Source: Paucimonas sp. (lineage in GTDB: Bacteria; Pseudomonadota; Gammaproteobacteria; Burkholderiales; Burkholderiaceae_D). Taken from it: a DNA stretch of 5,641 bases. Location: assembly GCA_029266815.1 (NCBI GenBank), contig JAQSWC010000147.1:1-5641 (forward strand), read 5' to 3'. Position 1 is the first letter of the stretch, and each line of letters opens with the position of its first letter. The notes below the pieces were generated by a model. That model searched no databases. It saw only the letters and a list, made by a program, of their open reading frames with translations, and was not told where the DNA came from. Made by a program: the position numbers and the translations under genes. This document shows, piece after piece, positions 1-5,087 of this stretch.

Positions 1-434
1 AACGCATATTGGAAGTGGCCGCCGAAGTTGAAAGTGTTTTGCGTAGCGATCACTGGAGAGATTTTCTTCAACACATGTACGGCAATTCACCCGCTCGCTG
101 GAAAGAGGATCTTCAAGGGGCGGATCGGCTCCGCTGCATCGTCAATGCACTGACGCGGATGCGCTACTGCCTTGCGGATGGAACCATGGTGTTTGGCGAA
201 CCGCAAACGCAAGAGGAAAAGGAGACCTGGCTGCCTTGGTTCGATCTTCCGGATAGAAGAACTGAGGACATCACCATTGCCTTCGGCCACTGGTCAATGC
301 TGGGCCTGATGATCAGGCCGAATCTGCTGGGGCTCGACACCGGATGCGTATGGGGAGGCAAGCTGACCGCCATATGCCTGGAAGACCGCAGCCTGGTACA
401 AGTGGAATGTCCGCAGCATCAGAAGCCGGATTAG
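1..434 (+). CDS. apaH: ApaH, symmetrical bis(5'-nucleosyl)-tetraphosphatase, C-terminal half (5' partial)
   Basis: ApaH hydrolyses diadenosine tetraphosphate (Ap4A) symmetrically to two ADP in the cytoplasm, controlling this stress-related dinucleotide. The reading frame is open from base 3 with no stop before the window edge, so about 143 residues are visible of a family length near 280. The missing N-terminal half would carry the GDxHG and GNHD metal motifs of the calcineurin-like phosphoesterase fold. Visible family signatures are MYGNSPARW, a block RLRCIVNALTRMRYC, the late metal-site motif IAFGHWS and the C-terminal LDTGCVWGGKLT, all close to my recollection of E. coli ApaH. The TTG at 9-11 is simply a Leu codon inside the gene, not a start. 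The TAG stop at 432-434 overlaps the stop of the convergent acyltransferase gene. E. coli apaH lies next to ksgA and apaG, which are not in this window. Confidence 0.95.
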   Translation, partial: RILEVAAEVESVLRSDHWRDFLQHMYGNSPARWKEDLQGADRLRCIVNALTRMRYCLADGTMVFGEPQTQEEKETWLPWFDLPDRRTEDITIAFGHWSMLGLMIRPNLLGLDTGCVWGGKLTAICLEDRSLVQVECPQHQKPD

Positions 435-1159
435 GCTGCAAGGCTGGTTTCGATCTCGTTATGCACCAAGGCAGACAGGTCTCGCCTGTGCATGCCGTCA
501 CTTTCACGTAACGGCAACACACGCAGTTCGGCAATCAGGTTTCCCGCACTGACGATGCGCCACAGGCTTTGCGCGAAGGTCGTATCTCCGATGAAATCTG
601 CAGCAGCATGAAAGCTGCCGTCTTTTTTCAGATATCGGATTGCACAGGGCTGCACATGCACCTTGGCTTCGATGGCCGCCTCGAACAGATTGGCATGGAA
701 TGGAAGCAATTTCCCCTGCGACGATGTCGTGCCCTCGGGGAAAAATGCGACCGACTCTCCCTGGCGTATGGCCTCGACAAGGCCTACATAGATTCTGCGG
801 ACGTCGCGAACGCTGCCGCGCGCAATGAATATCGTTCCCGACCGGTCGCACAGCCAGCCTATCAGCGGCCAGGAGCGCACGTCGGATTTGGCAACAAAGC
901 GGCAAGCCTGCACGGAATTGATGACGAAGATATCGAGCCAGGACACGTGATTGCAGACCACAACTCCCTGCCAGGGGATGGCCACCGACGTACCGCTTGT
1001 CATACGCACCGTCACGCCGCATATCTGCAGCAACTGGCGGGACCAGCGATGAATGGCTTGCATGCGCGCATGATAATCCCTACGCGGAAAGAAGCATGCG
1101 CAGATAAACAGGCCCCGAAAAAGATGGGAGATAAGTCGCAACAGGCGCAGCACCGCCAT
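431..1159 (-). CDS. plsC: Lysophospholipid / 1-acyl-sn-glycerol-3-phosphate acyltransferase (PlsC family)
   Basis: A 242-residue membrane-associated acyltransferase. The family transfers an acyl group from acyl-ACP or acyl-CoA to lysophosphatidate, giving phosphatidate. Motif I is NHVSWLD with catalytic H71 and D76 (HX4D). Motif II is around residues 108-117 (GTIFIARGSV, R114), motif III is FFPEGT at 139-144, and motif IV is around VQPCAIRY at 169-176. Residues about 5-25 are hydrophobic with basic residues and probably anchor the protein in the inner membrane. The ATG at 1159 was chosen because it begins just before this segment, lies 14 bp after the upstream stop and has an AGG-containing Shine-Dalgarno-like stretch at 1167-1169. 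The frame stays open to 1447, but that part only shadows the upstream gene. It is the last gene of the operon. A lyso-ornithine-lipid acyltransferase (OlsA) role is an alternative, since motifs alone do not separate these substrates. Confidence 0.9.
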   Translation of the reverse strand: MAVLRLLRLISHLFRGLFICACFFPRRDYHARMQAIHRWSRQLLQICGVTVRMTSGTSVAIPWQGVVVCNHVSWLDIFVINSVQACRFVAKSDVRSWPLIGWLCDRSGTIFIARGSVRDVRRIYVGLVEAIRQGESVAFFPEGTTSSQGKLLPFHANLFEAAIEAKVHVQPCAIRYLKKDGSFHAAADFIGDTTFAQSLWRIVSAGNLIAELRVLPLRESDGMHRRDLSALVHNEIETSLAA

Positions 1160-1173
1160 GGCGCCGCCTGCCC

Positions 1174-2460
1174 CTAGCGCTCGAAAGCCGGCTTGCCGGC
1201 CACGATTGTCATTTGCACCTGTCCTGCAACCTCGTAGCCGAGGAAGGGCGTGTGCTTGCCTTGGCTGGCAAGCCTGCCGGCCTCCACCTTCCAGCAGCGC
1301 TCGGCATCGAACAGGCAGAGGTCTGCAATGCCTCCCATGACGAGGCTGCCGCATGGCACGGCGGCAATACGCGCCGCATTGGAACTGATCTTCGCCATGG
1401 CCATGGCGATGCGCGCGGGCGATGTATCGCCCGGCTCGCATGCCCATTTCATCATCAGCGGCAGCAGCAGTTCCAGGCCTGTTGCACCCGGCGATGCTTC
1501 ACCGAACGGAAGCAATTTTTCATCATCGTCTACAGGAGTGTGGTCGGAGCACACCGCATCGATCGTGCCGTCTTCCAATGCCTGGCGAATCGCGTCTCTG
1601 TCGCGCTGCGAACGGAAAGGGGGATTGACGCGCGCATTCGAATCGAAGAAACCGATGTCGGCGTCAGTCAGGTGCAGATGATGAACGCCGACATCACAGG
1701 TGACAGGCAAGCCCTCTTTTTTCGCGCGACGTACCAGCTCCACTCCGGCAGCCGACGAAATGCGGCAAAGATGGACACGAGCGCCGGATACGCGCACGAG
1801 CTCGAAAATCGTGTGCAGGGCAATGGTTTCTGCAATGACCGGGACACCTGCCAGTCCTAGGCGCGATGCCAGTGGCCCGCTATGCGCTACACCGCTGCAC
1901 CCGATATGCGCGTCCTGGGGGCGCAGCCACACGCTATAGCCGAAGGTCTTTGCATACTCCAGCGCCCGCAGCAATACTGCGGTATCGGCCACCGGCGTCT
2001 CGGCCTGCGAAAAACCGATGCAACCGGCTTCGGTCAGCTCGGCCATTTCGGTGAGGGCATCGCCTTTGAGCCCGACGGTCAACGCACCGAGTGGATAAAC
2101 ATGCGCCTGATTCAGCGTCTTGGCGCGATGCTTGAGCATTTCCACCAGACCAGGTTCATCCAGCACCGGATCGGTATCGGGCGGGCAGACAAGGCTGGTC
2201 ACGCCGCCATGCATCGCGGCATTCAGCTCCGATTCGAGTGTCGCCTTGTATTCATAACCGGGCTCGCGCAGACGCACACTGAGGTCGACAAGTCCCGGCG
2301 CGACAAAAAGACCGGAGGCGTCAATCGATCGATCCGCGCGAAAATCCGCCGGCGCACTGCCTGTGGCCACGACCTTGCCGTCCGCTATATAAAGGTTCTG
2401 CTTGACGTTGATGCCGTTGGCCGCATCCAGCAGGTGTCCGTTGATGATTTCGAGTTTCAT
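1174..2460 (-). CDS. pyrC: Dihydroorotase-like protein (PyrC'/PyrX), probable non-catalytic partner of PyrB
   Basis: A 428-residue class I dihydroorotase/amidohydrolase homologue of normal length. The N-terminal strand region (GLFVAPGLVDLSVRLREPG, 50-68), VTCDVGVHHLHLTD (253-266), CSDHTP (304-309) and SPGATGLELLLPLM (323-336) fix the family. The metal site is degraded: the HxH pair is S61 and R63, the FSDDG motif is FSQAE (150-154), the next two ligand histidines align with R180 and R233, and only D306 of the SDH motif remains. The substrate-binding Asn of the usual PNT motif is D95, although R65 is kept. Pseudomonas has a comparable inactive PyrC' that assembles with aspartate transcarbamoylase, so I infer a structural or regulatory subunit rather than an enzyme. 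It starts 12 bp after the pyrB stop behind a weak SD-like TGAGA, which suggests coupling. Many pipelines would simply label it dihydroorotase. Family confidence is high; lack of activity is inferred. Confidence 0.93.
   Translation of the reverse strand: MKLEIINGHLLDAANGINVKQNLYIADGKVVATGSAPADFRADRSIDASGLFVAPGLVDLSVRLREPGYEYKATLESELNAAMHGGVTSLVCPPDTDPVLDEPGLVEMLKHRAKTLNQAHVYPLGALTVGLKGDALTEMAELTEAGCIGFSQAETPVADTAVLLRALEYAKTFGYSVWLRPQDAHIGCSGVAHSGPLASRLGLAGVPVIAETIALHTIFELVRVSGARVHLCRISSAAGVELVRRAKKEGLPVTCDVGVHHLHLTDADIGFFDSNARVNPPFRSQRDRDAIRQALEDGTIDAVCSDHTPVDDDEKLLPFGEASPGATGLELLLPLMMKWACEPGDTSPARIAMAMAKISSNAARIAAVPCGSLVMGGIADLCLFDAERCWKVEAGRLASQGKHTPFLGYEVAGQVQMTIVAGKPAFER
1392..1409. repeat. 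Perfect 18-bp palindrome inside the dihydroorotase-like gene
   Basis: TCGCCATGGCCATGGCGA reads the same on both strands, with its centre at 1400/1401. It encodes part of the Ala-Met-Ala-Met-Ala run at residues 352-356 of the dihydroorotase-like protein. Alternating GCC and ATG codons are palindromic by nature, so coding alone explains most of it. Confidence 0.6.
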
Positions 2461-2472
2461 GTGCGTCTCAGA

Positions 2473-3432
2473 TCAATTCCCTGCGAGTATGCTCATTACC
2501 GCCATTCGTACTGCAATGCCGAATGTCACCTGCGGCAGGATCACCGCCTGGCTGCCGTCTGCCACGGCGGAATCGATTTCCACGCCGCGATTCATCGGTC
2601 CTGGATGCATCACGATCGCATCCGGTTTCGCCAGCGCGAGGCGTTCCCTGGTCAGACCGTAGCTCTTGAAGAATTCCTGCGCAGAAGGAAGCAGCGCGCC
2701 AGTCATGCGTTCATTTTGAAGGCGCAGCATGATGATGACATCCACATCTCTCAAGCCTTCGTCGATGTCGGTAAATACGCGCACCCCCATCTGCTCCAAC
2801 CCTCCGGGCAACAAGGTGCGCGGCGCGATTGCCCTCACCTCAGGCACGCCTAGCGTCGTCAGCGCATGGATATCGGAGCGTGCCACGCGGCTGTGCAGGA
2901 TGTCGCCCACGATAGCCACGCGCAAATTGGTGAAATCCTTCTTGTAGTGGCGGATGGTGTACATGTCCAGCAGCCCCTGCGTGGGATGCGCATGCCGGCC
3001 GTCGCCGGCGTTCACTACGTGCACGTGTGGCTGGCTGGTATCGATCAGGTGCTTGGCGATCAGGTAAGGAGCGCCGGACTGCGAGTGCCGCACCACGAAC
3101 ATGTCGGCATGCATGGCAGCGAGGTTGTCGATTGTATCGAGCAGCGACTCACCCTTGCTTGCGCTGGAAGCGGAGATATTCAGGTTGATCACGTCCGCCG
3201 ACAGCCTTTTGGCGGCGATCTCGAAAGTAGTACGGGTACGCGTCGAGTTTTCGAAGAAAAGGTTGAACACGCTCTTGCCGCGCATCAGCGGCACTTTCTT
3301 TACCTCGCGGTCGCCGATGCTGACAAACGATGAGGCCGTGTCAAGAATGTGATTGATGATGGACTTTGGCAGCCCCTCTATCGTCAGCAGATGCTGAAGC
3401 TCGCCATTCTTGTTGAGTTGCGGGTTATGCAT
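2473..3432 (-). CDS. pyrB: Aspartate carbamoyltransferase catalytic subunit
   Basis: PyrB (319 residues) condenses carbamoyl phosphate with L-aspartate to N-carbamoyl-L-aspartate, the committed step of de novo pyrimidine synthesis in the cytoplasm. The carbamoyl-phosphate loop is FFENSTRTRTTFE (59-71). The flexible loop with the catalytic Lys is SASKGESLLDT (90-100, K93), followed by HPTQGLLD (149-156), the aspartate-site region MLRLQNER (235-242) and MHPGPMNRG (275-283). All key residues appear intact. The N-terminal NPQLNKNGELQHLLTIEGL resembles the short extension of Pseudomonas PyrB, which takes part in nucleotide control there. No pyrI regulatory gene follows; a dihydroorotase-like gene does, which fits a class A transcarbamoylase (PyrB with an inactive dihydroorotase). 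The ATG at 3432 overlaps the end of pyrR by 8 bases and has only a weak SD, so translation is probably coupled. Confidence 0.97.
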   Translation of the reverse strand: MHNPQLNKNGELQHLLTIEGLPKSIINHILDTASSFVSIGDREVKKVPLMRGKSVFNLFFENSTRTRTTFEIAAKRLSADVINLNISASSASKGESLLDTIDNLAAMHADMFVVRHSQSGAPYLIAKHLIDTSQPHVHVVNAGDGRHAHPTQGLLDMYTIRHYKKDFTNLRVAIVGDILHSRVARSDIHALTTLGVPEVRAIAPRTLLPGGLEQMGVRVFTDIDEGLRDVDVIIMLRLQNERMTGALLPSAQEFFKSYGLTRERLALAKPDAIVMHPGPMNRGVEIDSAVADGSQAVILPQVTFGIAVRMAVMSILAGN

Positions 3433-3931
3433 TGTCTATGCTCAGGGAAAAACGGCCGTCGTCGGCACATTGCAATACCAGTTGCCTGTCGCTCGGCAAC
3501 GTTATCGTCTCTGCGACGAAGTCGGCTGCGATCGGCAGCTCGCGTCCGCCACGATCGATCAAGGCAGCCAGCAGGATGCGGCGCGGGCGGCCATAGTCGA
3601 ACAATTCATTGATTGCCGCACGCGTGGTCCGCCCGGTATACAAGACATCATCGACCAGGAGGATAGTAGCGTCGTTCACATCAAATGGAATCTGCGTCGG
3701 CTTGACTTCGGCGTGCAGGCCGCGCTCGGCATAATCATCCCGATAGAACGACACGTCGATGAAGCCGAGCCGGTCCTCCAGTTTCAGTTCTGCAGCCAGC
3801 CGTTTCGCCAGCCAGGCACCGCCGGAATGGATGCCGACCACGGCGAGCTTGTCGTCGCTGCCGACAGCGCTTCTTATCTGGTCCGACAGCGTCGTGTACA
3901 GCGCTTCGGCGTCAAGGTGATTAATGGGCAT
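3425..3931 (-). CDS. pyrR: PyrR, bifunctional pyr operon regulator / uracil phosphoribosyltransferase family
   Basis: A 168-residue type I phosphoribosyltransferase. The PRPP-binding signature ILLVDDVLYTGRTTRAA (90-106) is complete, with the acidic pair D94-D95. The pyrophosphate loop is GIHSGG (33-38), as in proteobacterial PyrR, where Bacillus has KTRG. VSFYRDDY (60-67), ELFDYGRPRRILLAALIDRGGRELP (109-133) and the terminal region also match PyrR. Uracil phosphoribosyltransferase activity is therefore plausible. Several residues reported for pyr-mRNA binding in B. subtilis PyrR are replaced, so the regulatory mode is probably not Bacillus-type attenuation. The ATG at 3931 lies 11 bases inside the end of ruvX. 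A longer in-frame version reaching 4060 is unlikely because the extra residues are a shadow of ruvX. No strong SD is visible, which suggests reinitiation after ruvX. It sits directly before pyrB, as in Pseudomonas. Confidence 0.93.
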   Translation of the reverse strand: MPINHLDAEALYTTLSDQIRSAVGSDDKLAVVGIHSGGAWLAKRLAAELKLEDRLGFIDVSFYRDDYAERGLHAEVKPTQIPFDVNDATILLVDDVLYTGRTTRAAINELFDYGRPRRILLAALIDRGGRELPIAADFVAETITLPSDRQLVLQCADDGRFSLSIDNA

Positions 3932-4316
3932 GTTCGTCGAAATATTGTTGCAGAATGATAGCCGCCGCCTGCGCGTCAACCCTCTCCCCTTGGCGCTGTA
4001 CGATGACGGCAGAGGAATACCGCTCATCGACAAGAACCACGGGGACATTAAAACGACCATTCAGTTGGTTTGCAAAGCGCCGGCAACGCGCACTCATTTC
4101 GTGCTCCGTACCGTCCGGATGCATGGGCAGACCCACTACGCAGAGCGCCGGCCTCCATTCGGCCAACATGGCGCCGATTGCCGCAAATTTTTTCTGGTTG
4201 GTTTCGGATTCTATCGTGGACAAGGACTGGGCTTGCTTTAGCAGCGTATTGCCGACGGCCACGCCGATACGTTTCAAGCCGAAATCGAAGGCCAGCACTG
4301 TCTGCGCCGACGTCAT
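3921..4316 (-). CDS. ruvX: RuvX/YqgF family nuclease (putative pre-16S rRNA nuclease)
   Basis: A 131-residue RNase H-fold protein of normal family length. E. coli YqgF has been linked to 5' maturation of 16S rRNA, and the fold resembles RuvC resolvases. The N-terminal catalytic motif AFDFGLKRIGVAVGN (9-23) carries D11. VVGLPMHPDGTEHEMSARCRRFANQL (60-85) is the conserved central motif. VVLVDERYSS (93-102) supplies the next acidic residue, and the C-terminal VDAQAAAIILQQY (113-125) supplies D115, so the active site looks complete. The ATG at 4316 is preceded by AGGGA at 4319-4323, which is close to the start but the best SD in the area. It begins 28 bp after yqgE, a pairing conserved in many proteobacteria, and its last 11 bases overlap the start of pyrR. 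Confidence 0.95.
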   Translation of the reverse strand: MTSAQTVLAFDFGLKRIGVAVGNTLLKQAQSLSTIESETNQKKFAAIGAMLAEWRPALCVVGLPMHPDGTEHEMSARCRRFANQLNGRFNVPVVLVDERYSSAVIVQRQGERVDAQAAAIILQQYFDEHAH

Positions 4317-4344
4317 TGTCCCTGGAATGAGATGCAGGCAAACT

Positions 4345-5013
4345 TCATGCGTGCCCGGCCTGGCCGGTCAGCATCATCGGATCAATGCCCAGCAGCTTCA
4401 TTGCCGCGGCAAACCGCTCCTCGATCGGCATGTCGAACACGATTTCCGGATCGGCCGGAACTGTCAGCCAGCCATTGCGCACGATCTCCTGCTCCAGTTG
4501 TCCTGCGCTCCAGCCTGCACATCCCAGGCTGACCAGCATGCGTCTCGGACCATCACCAGCGGCCACAGCTTCGAGCACATCCTTCGATGTCGTCAGCGCA
4601 ATCTCTTCGGAAACGCGCATCATCGAAGAAAACTCGGCGCCAGGCGTATGAAGCACGAATCCCCGCTCCACCTGGACAGGCCCGCCGAACATGACGGGAT
4701 ATTTATCCACCGGTGGCAGATGCGGGGCGATTTCAAGTTTGAGATCGATGCGATCGAACAAGACTTCCATCGTCATGTCGGTTGGCTTGTTGATGATGAC
4801 GCCCAAGGCGCCGTTCGCATTATGTTCGCAAAGATATACCACCGTGCCGCCGAAAACCGGGTCGAGCATCGACGGCATGGCGATCAGGAAGTGATTTGCC
4901 AGATTCAAAGCCTGTGCGGTTTCGGAAGATTCGAAAGAGGAAGTGGCTTCGCCGGCACCCTGTTGAGTTTCAGGGTCGGAAGGAAATGTACTTGACTTGC
5001 TTCGCGTCACCAT
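4345..5013 (-). CDS. yqgE: YqgE/AlgH family protein (UPF0301)
   Basis: A 222-residue member of the YqgE/AlgH family, named from a Pseudomonas aeruginosa alginate-regulation locus; its biochemical role is unsettled. Family blocks are LANHFLIAMPSMLDPVF (38-54), CEHNANGALGVIINKPTD (62-79), FGGPVQVERGFVLHT (109-123), TTSKDVLEAVAAGDGP (141-156), GCAGWSAGQLEQEI (164-177) and NGWLTVPAD (180-188), ending in GQAGHA like E. coli YqgE. Residues 1-35 precede the conserved domain and are rich in Ser, Thr, Glu and Gln, probably disordered; E. coli lacks them. I chose ATG 5013 because the frame is open there and a promoter-like element lies just upstream. A TTG at 4908-4906 would give a start exactly matching E. 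coli MNL, but it has no well-spaced SD. An ATG at 5073 would nearly abut phr and is less likely. It is the first gene of the operon. Confidence 0.92.
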   Translation of the reverse strand: MVTRSKSSTFPSDPETQQGAGEATSSFESSETAQALNLANHFLIAMPSMLDPVFGGTVVYLCEHNANGALGVIINKPTDMTMEVLFDRIDLKLEIAPHLPPVDKYPVMFGGPVQVERGFVLHTPGAEFSSMMRVSEEIALTTSKDVLEAVAAGDGPRRMLVSLGCAGWSAGQLEQEIVRNGWLTVPADPEIVFDMPIEERFAAAMKLLGIDPMMLTGQAGHA

Positions 5014-5087
5014 AGCGGATATTTTAACAGCTTTGCATTGTCGGCAATCCCGGCATGCGCATTTCAGCCGCACATCCGGACACTTAC
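5014..5087. promoter_or_regulatory. Divergent intergenic spacer between yqgE and phr
   Basis: This is the only sizeable non-coding stretch in the window and must hold the signals for the minus-strand operon and the plus-strand photolyase gene. For phr I see no convincing paired -35/-10. A TTAACA at 5024-5029 resembles a -35, but nothing resembling a -10 lies 16-18 bases downstream. A short perfect palindrome ATGCGCAT lies at 5055-5062. No LexA-type CTG-N10-CAG box and no terminator hairpin with a T-run was found. Confidence 0.6.
5021..5047 (-). promoter_or_regulatory. Candidate sigma-70 promoter for the yqgE-ruvX-pyrR-pyrB-pyrC'-plsC operon
   Basis: On the minus strand, TAAAAT at 5026-5021 matches the -10 consensus in 5 of 6 positions and TTGCCG at 5047-5042 matches the -35 in 4 of 6. 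The spacer is 15 bases, shorter than the optimal 17, so the -35 is doubtful. With this -10, transcription would begin about at 5014-5013, on or next to the chosen yqgE ATG, giving an almost leaderless message. No SD is visible before that ATG. This is inferred from pattern only. Confidence 0.3.

Noticed and set aside
475..489. Hairpin ACAGG-tctcg-CCTGT just past the end of apaH as a terminator
   Set aside because: The stem is only 5 bp, no T-run follows on either strand, and it lies inside plsC coding sequence.
1187..1200. GC-rich hairpin GCCGG-CTTG-CCGGC at the end of the dihydroorotase-like gene as a terminator before plsC
   Set aside because: On the minus strand it is followed by only three T residues, the stem is 5 bp, and it encodes the C-terminal residues AGKPAFER.
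1160..1447. In-frame extension of the plsC frame by 96 codons upstream of ATG 1159
   Set aside because: The extra residues overlap the 3' end of the dihydroorotase-like gene, are Arg/Cys/Gly-rich and lack homology, whereas ATG 1159 gives a normal family N-terminus.
1882..2853. Plus-strand open frame of 323 codons opposite the dihydroorotase-like gene and pyrB
   Set aside because: Antisense shadow: no recognisable motif, His/Arg-rich composition, and both opposite genes have clear family signatures in their own frames.
3955..3979. Minus-strand TTGACG and TATCAT as an internal promoter before pyrR
   Set aside because: Each element matches sigma-70 well, but they are only 13 bases apart, and both are explained by conserved ruvX codons (VDAQAAAIILQ).
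3932..4060. In-frame extension of pyrR by 43 codons to an ATG at 4060
   Set aside because: The region is fully occupied by the C-terminal coding part of ruvX, and PyrR homology begins at about MPINHLD.
3955..4995. Plus-strand open frame of 346 codons opposite ruvX and yqgE
   Set aside because: It lies antisense to two well-recognised conserved genes, its translation shows no family motif and is rich in Arg, His and Cys as expected for an antisense shadow in GC-rich DNA, and it crosses the gene boundary.
5014..5087. PyrR-binding attenuator or LexA box in the divergent spacer
   Set aside because: The first operon gene has almost no leader, no anti-terminator/terminator pair can be drawn, and no CTG-N10-CAG box was found.
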